25,352 nucleotides of DNA from Rhodocyclaceae bacterium UBA5602 (lineage in GTDB: Bacteria > Pseudomonadota > Gammaproteobacteria > Burkholderiales > Rhodocyclaceae), in contig DILC01000087.1 of assembly GCA_002424865.1 (NCBI GenBank), positions 1 to 25,352 on the forward strand. Direction: 5' to 3'. The notes beneath the pieces are model-generated. The model was not told where the DNA came from. It saw nothing but the letters and a program-made list of their open reading frames with translations, and did not search any database. Positions 16,300 to 24,434 of this stretch are shown here, piece by piece (position 1 is the stretch's first letter; every line of letters starts with the position of its first letter). The position numbers and the translations under genes were made by a program.

Positions 16300-16497
16300 T
16301 TAAGCGTTCGGCATCATTGCGCGAACGGATTTAACATCGGAGGCATGCACCGACAACATCCCACGCAACTGACGCTTGGTCTTGGTGGTTTTCTTGGTCA
16401 AAATGTGACGCTTAAACGCTTGTGAGCGTTTGATACTACCGGAAGCGCGCACGATAAAACGCTTTTTGGCGCCGCTCTTGGTCTTCATCTTCGGCAT
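16300..16497 (-). CDS. rpmI: Ribosomal protein bL35
   Basis: 65 residues. PKMKTKSGAKKRF, then GSIKRSQAFKRHILTKKTTK and the end VRAMMPNA are diagnostic. The open frame extends 23 codons upstream, but the ATG at 16497 is preceded by AGGGAGAT and gives the conserved MPKMKTKSG start. Confidence 0.99.
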   Translation of the reverse strand: MPKMKTKSGAKKRFIVRASGSIKRSQAFKRHILTKKTTKTKRQLRGMLSVHASDVKSVRAMMPNA

Positions 16498-16654
16498 CGA
16501 AGATCTCCCTATAACATGACAGCCAGGTGTTTCCCGCCTCGGGAATGCTTGATGACCCGCCATCACTTTTTACCCCATCAGGCCTAAGCCCAACAGAGAA
16601 ACCATTAAAATACAAAAGGTTGAATAATAAACCTAATGTATTTTCTGAAAATTC
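16498..16654 (-). promoter_or_regulatory. Leader between infC and rpmI, possible bL20 control region
   Basis: 157 bp with no gene. It contains a 6-bp hairpin TTCCCG-cct-CGGGAA (16531-16545) and a weak AGGTT/AACCT hairpin (16617-16634) followed by a short T-rich run on the minus strand. In enterobacteria bL20 represses translation from a structure upstream of rpmI; this gap is in the right place, but no clear rRNA mimic was identified. Confidence 0.3.
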
Positions 16655-17182
16655 TCAATGCACTTTCTTTTTGGATGGCGACAACACCATGATGAGCTGA
16701 CGGCCTTCCATTTTAGGGAACTGCTCCACCATTGCATGTTGCTCAAGATCCGCCTTGATACGTTCCAGCATCCGCATGCCAATATCCTGGTGGGCCATTT
16801 CACGCCCGCGAAAACGCAAGGTAATCTTTGCCTTATCGCCTTCGCCAAGAAATTTAACGACGTTGCGCAGCTTGATCTGGTAATCATTTTCATCCGTACC
16901 CGGACGAAACTTGACCTCCTTGATCAACACCTGCTTTTGCTTCAGCTTCGCCTCGTGTTGACGCTTGGCTTCCTGATACTTGAACTTGCCAATATCCATG
17001 ATCTTGCACACGGGGGGCACGGCGGTCGGCGCGATTTCTACCAAATCCAGACCAGCCTCTTCGGCCAGCGTCAACGCTTGGCGTATTGGAACAATACCTA
17101 ACTGTTCGCCATCTTCCCCAACCAAACGGACTTCAGGGGAGGTAATTTCGTCATTCAGGCGCTGCGACTTATCTTGAGCGAT
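16655..17182 (-). CDS. infC: Translation initiation factor IF-3
   Basis: 175 residues if read from AUC. IF-3 binds the 30S subunit, prevents subunit joining and checks the start codon. The N-domain (NDEITSPEVRLVGEDGEQLG, then EEAGLDLVEIAPTAVPPVCK) and C-domain (EVKFRPGTDENDYQIKLRN, ITLRFRGREMAHQ) are complete. The annotated-style start at TTG 17125 would remove about 19 conserved residues. The frame above it stops at a TGA two codons before ATC 17180-17182, and GGAGA lies 8 bp upstream of that ATC, with no ATG or GTG in between. So initiation at AUC is best, as with the AUU of E. coli infC. This makes IF-3 control its own level. It lies 28 bp after thrS. Confidence 0.95.
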   Translation of the reverse strand: MAQDKSQRLNDEITSPEVRLVGEDGEQLGIVPIRQALTLAEEAGLDLVEIAPTAVPPVCKIMDIGKFKYQEAKRQHEAKLKQKQVLIKEVKFRPGTDENDYQIKLRNVVKFLGEGDKAKITLRFRGREMAHQDIGMRMLERIKADLEQHAMVEQFPKMEGRQLIMVLSPSKKKVH

Positions 17183-17195
17183 GGTTCAAATCTCC
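17180..17195 (-). promoter_or_regulatory. Non-canonical AUC start and ribosome site of infC
   Basis: GGAGA (17191-17195), 8 bp, then ATC (17180-17182). An in-frame TGA follows the ribosome site two codons before ATC, which limits alternative starts to this codon. Confidence 0.8.
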
Positions 17196-17210
17196 ATAAA
17201 AACAAAAAAA

Positions 17211-19139
17211 TCAGGCCGCAAAAGCTGGGCTACCCTTGCTGTTTTTTTCATTCAGCAAGCGTTCAATCAAGACTTTAGGGGACACCTGCCCGAGATCCTG
17301 ATTGCCACGGGCACGCAAAGCGACCAACCCGGCGGCCTTTTCATTGTCACCTACCACAACAATGTAAGGCCGCTTTAACAAACTATGTTCGCGTATTTTA
17401 TAGCTTATTTTCTCGCCACGCAAATCACTTTCCGCACGAATGCCTGCTTTTTTCAGCAACTCAGTCACTTCAATAGCATAATCTTCCTGCGCTTCCGAAA
17501 TATTGGCCACCACGATCTGCACGGGTGCCAGCCATAAGGGCAGAGCACCGGCATGGTTTTCGATCAGAATGCCGATAAAGCGCTCCAGCGAGCCGAGGAT
17601 CGCGCGATGCAACATGACCGGCGTATGGCGCGCATTATCCTCGCCGACAAATTCAGCGCCCAGCCGCTGTGGCATGGAGAAATCGACCTGCACCGTACCG
17701 CACTGCCAGGAACGGCCAATCGCGTCCTTGATGTGAAACTCAATCTTCGGGCCGTAAAACGCCCCTTCGCCAGGCAGTTCTTCCCAAGCCAGGCCGCTAG
17801 CTGACAGCGATGCGCGCAAGGCATTTTCAGCCTTGTCCCACGATGCATCTTCACCCACTCGGCTTTCCGGGCGCAAGGCCAGCTTGACGGCCACCTCGGT
17901 AAAGCCAAAATCGGCATACACCTTGCGCACCAGGGCGTTAAAAGCCGTCACTTCCGGCTGAATCTGATCTTCGGTGCAGAAGATATGCCCATCGTCCTGC
18001 GTAAAGCCGCGCACGCGCATCACGCCGTGCAGCGCGCCCGAAGGCTCATTGCGATGGCAGGAACCAAACTCGCCATAACGCAACGGCAAATCGCGATAGG
18101 AACGGATACCCATATTGAAAATCTGCACATGCCCCGGGCAGTTCATGGGCTTTACCGCGTAGTCGCGCTTTTCCGATTCGGTGGTAAACATGTGCTCATG
18201 GTAATGTTCCCAGTGGCCGGACTTTTCCCACAGCGTGCGTTCCAGAATCTGCGGGCAGCGCACCTCTTGATAGCCATTATCGCGATATACCTGACGCATG
18301 TATTGCTCGATTTCCTGCCACACCGTCCAGCCATGCGGATGCCAGAACACCATGCCGGGGGCTTCTTCCTGCAGATGAAATAAATCGAGCTGACGGCCCA
18401 GCTTGCGATGATCGCGCTTTTCAGCCTCTTCGAGCATATGCAAATAGGCGTCGAGATCTTCTTTCTTTGCCCATGCGGTGCCATAAATCCGCTGCAACAT
18501 GGCATTTTTGGAGTCGCCTCGCCAATAGGCACCCGCCACTTTCATCAGCTTGAAAACCTTGAGTTTGCCGATTGAAGGCACATGCGGGCCACGGCAAAGA
18601 TCGACGAAATCGCCTTCGCGATAAAGCGATACATCTTCATCTTGTGGAATGGCCGCAATCAGCTCGGCCTTGTAGTGCTCACCCAAACCGCTGAAAAACT
18701 TGACCGCCTCATCGCGCGGCACCACTTCGCGCGTCACCGGGAAATCCTTTTTCGCCAGCTCGGCCATGCGCTTTTCAAGCGCAGCCAGGTCTTCCGGCGT
18801 GAAGGGCCGGGAATAGGCAAAGTCGTAATAAAAACCGTTGTCGATCACCGGGCCTATCGTCACCTGCGCGTCGGGGAACAAATCCTTCACCGCATAAGCC
18901 AGCAAATGCGCCGTGGAATGCCGGATCACCTCCAGGCCATCGGCATCCTTATCCGTGACAATGGCTAATTGCGCATCCTGTTCGATCAGGCAAGACATAT
19001 CCACCAATCGGCCATCCACCCGTCCGGCCAGCGCGGCCTTGGCCAAGCCTGCCCCAATGGATGCGGCAACTTCAGCTACCGTGACAGGCTGTGGATATTC
19101 TCGTTTTGAACTATCGGGCAGGGTGACGACTATCGACAT
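17211..19139 (-). CDS. thrS: Threonyl-tRNA synthetase
   Basis: 642 residues from MSIVV, identical in length to E. coli ThrRS. It charges tRNA-Thr and edits mischarged serine. Domains: TGS (1-60), editing domain with HSTAHLLAYAVKDLFPDA (HxxxH) and DLCRGPHVPS, class II catalytic core with MNCPGHVQIF, RYGEFGSCHRNEPSGALHG and FYGPKIEFHIKDAIGR, and the C-terminal anticodon domain (~540-642). The open frame starts 13 codons earlier, but MSIVVTLPD is the conserved beginning, with GGAG 9 bp upstream. First gene of the thrS-infC-rpmI-rplT run. Confidence 0.98.
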   Translation of the reverse strand: MSIVVTLPDSSKREYPQPVTVAEVAASIGAGLAKAALAGRVDGRLVDMSCLIEQDAQLAIVTDKDADGLEVIRHSTAHLLAYAVKDLFPDAQVTIGPVIDNGFYYDFAYSRPFTPEDLAALEKRMAELAKKDFPVTREVVPRDEAVKFFSGLGEHYKAELIAAIPQDEDVSLYREGDFVDLCRGPHVPSIGKLKVFKLMKVAGAYWRGDSKNAMLQRIYGTAWAKKEDLDAYLHMLEEAEKRDHRKLGRQLDLFHLQEEAPGMVFWHPHGWTVWQEIEQYMRQVYRDNGYQEVRCPQILERTLWEKSGHWEHYHEHMFTTESEKRDYAVKPMNCPGHVQIFNMGIRSYRDLPLRYGEFGSCHRNEPSGALHGVMRVRGFTQDDGHIFCTEDQIQPEVTAFNALVRKVYADFGFTEVAVKLALRPESRVGEDASWDKAENALRASLSASGLAWEELPGEGAFYGPKIEFHIKDAIGRSWQCGTVQVDFSMPQRLGAEFVGEDNARHTPVMLHRAILGSLERFIGILIENHAGALPLWLAPVQIVVANISEAQEDYAIEVTELLKKAGIRAESDLRGEKISYKIREHSLLKRPYIVVVGDNEKAAGLVALRARGNQDLGQVSPKVLIERLLNEKNSKGSPAFAA

Positions 19140-19143
19140 ACTT

Positions 19144-19168
19144 GGAAACTCCAGGAAACTCCAGGAAA
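19144..19168 (-). repeat. Tandem 10-bp repeat duplicating the thrS ribosome site
   Basis: The unit GGAAACTCCA occurs twice in direct tandem (19144-19153, 19154-19163), followed by GGAAA. On the minus strand each unit provides GGAG, at 9 and 19 nt from the thrS ATG, so the ribosome-binding motif is duplicated. Confidence 0.7.
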
Positions 19169-19176
19169 ATAAGAGC

Positions 19177-19207
19177 AAAAGCGGCCACAGAAACTTCGTG
19201 TGGCCGC
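19177..19207 (-). terminator. Hairpin terminator after the YbbP permease, in the thrS leader
   Basis: GCGGCCACA (19181-19189) pairs perfectly with TGTGGCCGC (19199-19207). On the minus strand it is followed by TTTTGCTCTTATTTT. It ends permease transcripts 80 bp after the stop; as it sits just before thrS it could also act as an attenuator if the thrS promoter is upstream of it. Confidence 0.8.
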
Positions 19208-19289
19208 TGCATCAAACGAATCTGATTTTATCACGCCATTGTAGCCAGCACCGCGCTACCTCGCACCGTCTCTTCCCTTATTCCCTGCA

Positions 19290-21794
19290 TCAAGCCCGCA
19301 GCGCCACCATCGCCGACTGACGCAATAATTTGGCTGAACTCAACCACCCCACCGTCGCCACGATGACACTGCCTATCACCGTGCCAATGAACCAAAGTTG
19401 CGGCTGCGGCAAATAATCCAGCTGAAACACAAAGCGCGCCAAGCCCCAACCAATCAGGCTTGCGGCAATGCCCGCCAGCAAACCGGCCATCGCACCCAGC
19501 GTCAAAAACTCCGCCAGCAGCGCATAAATAAGCTGCCGCCGCCTAGCACCCAGCGCCCGCAGCACCGCCAGTTCATGCTGCCGCTCATCGCTGCTGGCTT
19601 GCAGCGCGGCATACAAGACGGCGAGCCCGGCCAGCACAGCAAAACCGAAGACCAACTCGACCGCACGCACCACTTGATCGAGCGTGGCATTGAGCTGCTT
19701 GACCAACGAGGCAATATCAATGACGGTGAGATTTGGATACGCTTTGACCAATTCAGGAATTACCGCCCCGCGATTGTCCGGCAGATAAAAACTGGTGATA
19801 TAGCTTGCCGGTGCGGCATCCAGCAAACCCGGCGGCGCAATGACAAAAAAGTTTACGCGCATCGAATCCCAATTCAGCCCGCGCAATGACGTAATGCTCG
19901 CTTCAATGCGCTGCCCGGCAATGTCGTAAGCCAGATGGTCACCCAGGTGCAGATTCAGCGTTCTGGCAATGTCCTGCTCGACCGAAAACTCCGCTGCTTG
20001 ACTATTACCATGCCAACGCCCGCCAGTCACGCGATTGCCTGCGGGCAAAGCAGCCGTCCAGGATAAATTGAACTCGCGGTCAAGCAAGCGCTGCGCTTGC
20101 TCATCCTCGTATTTCTTGGGATCAATCGCCACGCCATTGATCGCCACCAAGCGCCCGCGCACCATGGGGGCTAGCGCTGGCGCGGGCAAACCGTGCGCAG
20201 TGAAAAAGTCGGCGATGGCGAGACGCTGATCGGGCTGGATATTGATGACAAACCGGTTGGGCGCATCCGGCGGCAGATTCTTTTGCCAGCTCGCCAACAA
20301 GTCACCCCGCGCGACAGTGAATAGCAGCAAGGCCGTCAGCCCCAGGGCGAGCGCCACCGCCTGCACCAGTGTGGCCTTCAAGCGCCGCCGCAAATTCACC
20401 AGGCCATGCCGCCAGCCATAACCCGTACCCGTTGGCCGCATCCACCCAAGCAAGCCCACCCAGCCATGCAACACGAGAGCGAATGCCACCAATGCAGCAA
20501 GAAATCCGGCCAGCACGATCAAGCCCAGTTTCAAGCCGCCCGCCATCCACAGCATCAATGCCGCCAGCAACACGCCGCCCAACAAATAGGCCATGACCGA
20601 CGCCGATTCAAATGCCATTTCACGCCGCAACACGCGCAAAGTGGATGCACGGCGCAGCCTTAGCAGCGGCGGCAAGGCAAAGCCGCCCACCAGAATCAGC
20701 CCGACCAGCAAACCATGCAGCCAGGGCAATAAAGAGGGCGCGGGCAAAGCCGTCACCAAGAAACCGCCCAGCAACTGCTGCAACACGGCCTGCACCGCAT
20801 AACCCAGCCCGCAACCCACCAATGTCGCCAAGAAGCCGAACAGCAAAAACTCGCCCCCATGAATCAGCAAAATTTGCGCGCTAGACGCCCCCAGGCAACG
20901 CATCACCGCGCACCCATCCAGATGCCGCCGCATGTAACGCTCCGCCGCCAAGGCCACCGCCACTGCTGCCAGAATTACCGCCAGCAGCGCCGCCAAGCGC
21001 AAAAAGCGCTGCGCCCGCTCGGTAATATTGCGAATCTCGGGCCGCGCGTTATCCAGACTTTCCAGCTTCTCGCCACGGCCCAGCCGCGTCTTTGCCCATT
21101 CACTAAAACCCGCCACCGCACGCGGCTCGCCCGCCAGATGCAGCCGATAACTCACGCGGCTGCCGGGTTGAATCAAGCCCGTGGCAGGCAAGTCCGCCAG
21201 ATTGATCATCAAGCGCGGTGCCAAAGCCAGCAAATTCGTGCCGCGATCCGGCTCCAGCGTCAGGATCGCGTCAATATTCATGCGGGCATTGCCCAATGCC
21301 AGACGGCTGCCCTGGGATAAATTCAAGGCAGTCGCCAGCCGCTCATCCGGCCAGGCCTCGCCCACTCGCGGCACGGCTTGCGTTTTCTCATCCGGCGTAT
21401 TCAAGCCTGGCGCAATGCGCAAAGCCCCCCGCAGCGGATAGTTTTCCGACACCGCCTTGATCTCCGCCAGCTGCGTTGCCAAACCGTCCGCGTTGTCAAT
21501 CTGCACCATGCTCGGAAACGTCGCACTCTGCGCCACCCGCAACCCGCGCGCCGCGGCCTCAACCGAATAATCTGCCGCCCAAGGATGGTCCGCCGTGAGC
21601 AGCAAATCGCCCCCCAGCAACTGATGCGCCTCGAGCTTCAAGCCCTGCTCCACGCGGTCAGTCAAAAATCCCACACCAGTTAAAGCCGCCACGGCCAGCA
21701 CAATCGCCAGGCCCACCACCGTGAGCTCGCCCGTCCGCCAGTCGCGGCGCAACATGCGCCAGATCATACCTAAAACGCGTGGGACGCTATGCAT
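19290..21794 (-). CDS. FtsX/YbbP-type ABC transporter permease
   Basis: About 834 residues from the ATG at 21794, close to the ~800 of E. coli YbbP. About ten membrane helices. A long periplasmic region follows the first helix (ELTVVGLAIVLAVAALTGVG, near 28-47). The first FtsX core contains ERYMRRHLDGCAVMRCLGAS and the second, near the C-terminus, contains DERQHELAVLRALGARRRQ, which couple to an ATPase in MacB/Lol-like exporters. YbbP normally works with ATPase YbbA and sits near TesA. No ATPase is visible here, because the upstream position is taken by the RT cassette, so the partner may be elsewhere. TTG at 21809 is an alternative start. The start overlaps the stop of the upstream small frame by 8 bp (ATGCATAG). 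Confidence 0.88.
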   Translation of the reverse strand: MHSVPRVLGMIWRMLRRDWRTGELTVVGLAIVLAVAALTGVGFLTDRVEQGLKLEAHQLLGGDLLLTADHPWAADYSVEAAARGLRVAQSATFPSMVQIDNADGLATQLAEIKAVSENYPLRGALRIAPGLNTPDEKTQAVPRVGEAWPDERLATALNLSQGSRLALGNARMNIDAILTLEPDRGTNLLALAPRLMINLADLPATGLIQPGSRVSYRLHLAGEPRAVAGFSEWAKTRLGRGEKLESLDNARPEIRNITERAQRFLRLAALLAVILAAVAVALAAERYMRRHLDGCAVMRCLGASSAQILLIHGGEFLLFGFLATLVGCGLGYAVQAVLQQLLGGFLVTALPAPSLLPWLHGLLVGLILVGGFALPPLLRLRRASTLRVLRREMAFESASVMAYLLGGVLLAALMLWMAGGLKLGLIVLAGFLAALVAFALVLHGWVGLLGWMRPTGTGYGWRHGLVNLRRRLKATLVQAVALALGLTALLLFTVARGDLLASWQKNLPPDAPNRFVINIQPDQRLAIADFFTAHGLPAPALAPMVRGRLVAINGVAIDPKKYEDEQAQRLLDREFNLSWTAALPAGNRVTGGRWHGNSQAAEFSVEQDIARTLNLHLGDHLAYDIAGQRIEASITSLRGLNWDSMRVNFFVIAPPGLLDAAPASYITSFYLPDNRGAVIPELVKAYPNLTVIDIASLVKQLNATLDQVVRAVELVFGFAVLAGLAVLYAALQASSDERQHELAVLRALGARRRQLIYALLAEFLTLGAMAGLLAGIAASLIGWGLARFVFQLDYLPQPQLWFIGTVIGSVIVATVGWLSSAKLLRQSAMVALRA

Positions 21795-21993
21795 CGCGCT
21801 GCGCCCCAAAAGCTTCGTCGCGCCGTACCACCAGCGCCGACTTCTTGCGCGAGGGCTTTTCCAACCACTTTTCGGCTAGATATTCTTCTGCCACCATATT
21901 GACGGTGGACAGACCTATAGAGTCGAAAGTTTTAGTCAAGGAACCCCATGTTACTAAAGCTCCTGTGAGAGGCATCAGTAGAGATGTATGCAT
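21787..21993 (-). CDS. Small hypothetical frame coupled to the RT gene and overlapping the permease
   Basis: 68 residues from ATG 21993, or 71 from a TTG that overlaps the RT stop as TTGA. The N-terminal half (LLMPLTGALVTWGSLTKTF, then STVNMVAEEYLAEKW) is hydrophobic then acidic, and the last ~24 residues (PSRKKSALVVRRDEAFG) are basic. I do not recognise the family. The base composition changes within it: the RT-proximal part is AT-richer and the end, from about 21855, is GC-rich like the permease. So it may be a chimera made when the RT cassette entered, the tail being the last codons of the gene once next to ybbP. A real RT partner cannot be excluded. No good ribosome site is seen for the ATG. 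Confidence 0.4.
   Translation of the reverse strand: MHTSLLMPLTGALVTWGSLTKTFDSIGLSTVNMVAEEYLAEKWLEKPSRKKSALVVRRDEAFGAQRDA
21821..21847. repeat. Left inverted repeat flanking the RT cassette
   Basis: 27 bp that match the reverse complement of 24081-24107 at 23 positions. The central CACCAGCGCCGACTT (21829-21843) is the conserved core. It coincides with the change from GC-rich permease-side DNA to AT-richer RT-side DNA. Confidence 0.55.
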
Positions 21994-21998
21994 ATGTC

Positions 21999-24053
21999 TC
22001 AATATTTTTTCCCGTGTAGTTCCTGCGCACCTTTTAGAAGTATCCGTGCCCCTATCTTCAGCCAGTCGAACTTGATTGGTTTAGTCGGCGTTTTGGTCGC
22101 CTTCACTTCAGCGTGTGATAGATCACTTTCAAGTCGTTTCTCGTGAAGCTGGTTGGCCAGTTTCGATATTGCCGGATAGTCGGTTTTCAAGCGTGTACTT
22201 TTTAGGACGCCACCGATATTGCCAAGCGTGTAGGCGCCGAGGGTCGTGTCGTGGCGATAAAGTGCGTCCAGCCATAGATCATTGAACACGTCGATGGCAT
22301 TCACCCACGAAGTTGGGTTAGTCTTGAAGTATCCCTTGCAGGTTGTGATTTGCGCCTCTGCACGCTTGTATGACTTACCGAAGAATTTTTTCCATCGAAT
22401 GGGAATATCGTGATCAGTCATTTCCAATATGGCCAGCCGAATACCGCAAACGCTGCTATCTCCACGTCGCATCAGGCCAAACTCTTTCAACATTAGCTTG
22501 GCTAGCGGATTGATGTCTTTTGTCGGTTTTTCTGGCGTGATCTCATACATACCGCACAGCCAAGCCGCACTGAGGGCAACATCCGCATGCTGAGATCGCA
22601 TTGTGTGGTTGAGCCAAGTACTGCGTTGATGGGTGCTGATGTCATCCCATTGCATGCCAAAGTGCAGCCGCATTTGCAACCATGGTGATAGCTGGCTCTT
22701 AAATCCGTAGCTCATTTGTCGATTGGTTAGATGCTTCTCATAGCATAACCATCGCCAAAGTGCATCAGACATATCGGCCTGCGCAACCTTAGGCTGCCAC
22801 AACTTTTTCAATACTGTTTTCGCTTTGGGTATGGCACCGCTTGGCAGCCGTCCGACACAGGCCTGAATGAATGCTGCCCGGATCGCCGGATAGAGTTCCT
22901 GCTTTTCAATTTCAACGATAAGTCGATTCGCATGTCGCACAGGAATTTCGTCGAATTTGGATAGATGTCCAGCTACTTGCAGGTAGTAATGCGGGGCATG
23001 TTCATAAATGCGCCACAAACGATCCATCAGTGTCGTCGAAGGACTAGCCTTGGCCAGAAGAAACTTGAAGCGCGTTGGATTGGTGACCTTGAAATCGCGT
23101 TTTGTAAGTTCAACGATTCGCTTGCGCAGAGCATTCTGATCGGTGGCCGGCGTTGAAAGAACTGGTTCTATGGGATTACTAACAGACTTCAACTCGTCCG
23201 CAATATCTTTCACGAGATGGATGTGGATTTTTCCTGACTGTGGAAATAGGCCGACATCTTTGCTGATTCTGTCCAATGCAACCAAAGCGTGCCGAAGGTG
23301 TTCTTCCTTTTTCGCGAAAAGTCGAATGTCATCCACATACCGAAAATACTTTACGTCAAACCCGGACAGTCGCTGAGAATCGAAGTGCTTCAAGACCACC
23401 TCGGCGATGAGGCCAGAACTAAGCGGCCCCTGGGGAATGCCATGATTGTGATAAATCTGTGTGGATGTCGCCGTCCATTGCGCAAGAAAGTCAGTCAACC
23501 TTATCTTGAAATCCTCATCTAACCCAATCTCACCGAGCATATGGCGCAACACATTGTGGTCAATACTGTCGTAAAACGCCGTCAGATCGAAACTAGCTGT
23601 CCATGTGTAGCCGTTCTTAAATGCTTCTTCGGCAGCAGTATTAAACACCTTGTATCCATCCGACCATTTGCGATAAAACCAACCGCTACTGCTGCCAGCG
23701 TAAAGGTGTCCGAAAACCTGTTTGTTGTAGCGTGAGCGAACGTGCGGAAGCAGCCGTTCGGCAACAACATTGGCCATTGCCTGATAGACGATTTGATCCT
23801 CAATGGCCAATAGCGTGTAAGGTCGCAAGATTCCCGATGGCTTGGGGAAAAATACCTTACCTGCGTTGCTGGGAACAAAAACTCTTCGATTTAGCCTGTT
23901 TCGGAGATTGTCCAGCAATGCCTCATCGGCGCTGGCATAGACTGAGTAGAGTTGGCGGAAATATCCCTTGTAGGCACGGTCAGGATTCGACCGAATCCAT
24001 TGCCATGCACGGCGTAAGTTATCTATGGTCCATGCACGGCTGAGGTCAGACAT
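21999..24053 (-). CDS. Reverse transcriptase of the UG/Abi-like class with a long helical C-terminus
   Basis: 684 residues. Motifs of a reverse transcriptase: KPSGILRPYT (71-80), motif A FDLTAFYDSIDH (155-166, catalytic Asp156), GIPQGPLSSGL (205-215), and the active site YVDD (239-242) followed by IRLFA. After about residue 300 a roughly 380-residue region is mostly helical (e.g. HANRLIVEIEKQELYPAIRA, VALSAAWLCGMYEI), which would fit the HEAT-like repeats of abortive-infection and defence RTs (AbiA/AbiK, several DRT/UG groups). I cannot name the group. No maturase X, HNH or integrase motif is visible. Base composition is visibly lower in GC than its neighbours, suggesting transfer. It follows the toxin-antitoxin pair on the same strand (65 bp). 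The family makes cDNA that triggers anti-phage defence; that role is inference here. Confidence 0.85.
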   Translation of the reverse strand: MSDLSRAWTIDNLRRAWQWIRSNPDRAYKGYFRQLYSVYASADEALLDNLRNRLNRRVFVPSNAGKVFFPKPSGILRPYTLLAIEDQIVYQAMANVVAERLLPHVRSRYNKQVFGHLYAGSSSGWFYRKWSDGYKVFNTAAEEAFKNGYTWTASFDLTAFYDSIDHNVLRHMLGEIGLDEDFKIRLTDFLAQWTATSTQIYHNHGIPQGPLSSGLIAEVVLKHFDSQRLSGFDVKYFRYVDDIRLFAKKEEHLRHALVALDRISKDVGLFPQSGKIHIHLVKDIADELKSVSNPIEPVLSTPATDQNALRKRIVELTKRDFKVTNPTRFKFLLAKASPSTTLMDRLWRIYEHAPHYYLQVAGHLSKFDEIPVRHANRLIVEIEKQELYPAIRAAFIQACVGRLPSGAIPKAKTVLKKLWQPKVAQADMSDALWRWLCYEKHLTNRQMSYGFKSQLSPWLQMRLHFGMQWDDISTHQRSTWLNHTMRSQHADVALSAAWLCGMYEITPEKPTKDINPLAKLMLKEFGLMRRGDSSVCGIRLAILEMTDHDIPIRWKKFFGKSYKRAEAQITTCKGYFKTNPTSWVNAIDVFNDLWLDALYRHDTTLGAYTLGNIGGVLKSTRLKTDYPAISKLANQLHEKRLESDLSHAEVKATKTPTKPIKFDWLKIGARILLKGAQELHGKKY

Positions 24054-24080
24054 AGCTCAGTTCGAGTGTGGCGATCACGC

Positions 24081-24107
24081 CAAAAAGTCAGCGCTGGTGA
24101 GACGGCG
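24081..24107. repeat. Right inverted repeat flanking the RT cassette
   Basis: Partner of 21821-21847 (23 of 27 paired positions), 28 bp upstream of the RT start. It overlaps a short 14-codon frame (MEMFRRLTSADFLA) that begins at the antitoxin stop. Confidence 0.55.
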
Positions 24108-24118
24108 AAACATCTCCA

Positions 24119-24421
24119 TCACATCGCTGTTGCATGCGGTTTGACGTGCAACTCAACGCCCAGCGCGCCCATCACTTTGAGGATGGTGGCAAAGCTCGGA
24201 TTTCCCTCGCCGGACAATGCCTTGTAAAGGCTTTCGCGCCCCAGCCCCGTATCGCGGGCAAGCTGGCTCATGCCCTTGGCACGGGCAATGTCGCCCAGCG
24301 CCTTGGCGATGAACGCCGCATCATCTCCCGCCTCTTCCAGGCAGGCGTCCAGATAAAGCGCGATATCTTCATCGGTCTTGAGGTGTTCTACAACGTCCCA
24401 TTTGCGTAGTTTGAGTGCCAT
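24119..24421 (-). CDS. HigA-like antitoxin with XRE helix-turn-helix
   Basis: 100 residues. The C-terminal half holds the helix-turn-helix MSQLARDTGLGRESLYKAL, then NPSFATILKVMGALGVEL, the form seen in addiction-module antidote proteins linked to HigB-type toxins. The N-terminal half (KWDVVEHLKTDEDIALYLD) is the toxin-binding part. It neutralises the upstream-encoded toxin and represses the operon. Start has AAAGGG upstream. The toxin-first order and 13-bp gap fit the HigBA group. Transcribed ahead of the RT gene, so it may share a promoter with it. Confidence 0.9.
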   Translation of the reverse strand: MALKLRKWDVVEHLKTDEDIALYLDACLEEAGDDAAFIAKALGDIARAKGMSQLARDTGLGRESLYKALSGEGNPSFATILKVMGALGVELHVKPHATAM

Positions 24422-24434
24422 GTCTCTGCCCTTT

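Noticed and set aside
19140..19290. T-box or tRNA-like leader for thrS
   Set aside because: No specifier loop or T-box sequence is visible; only the single hairpin and the SD repeat.
21999..24053. Group II intron or retron interpretation of the RT
   Set aside because: No maturase/HNH region and no domain V-like hairpin near the 3' side. The protein is far longer than retron RTs and has YVDD rather than the usual YADD, with no msr/msd-like block in the 65-bp upstream gap.
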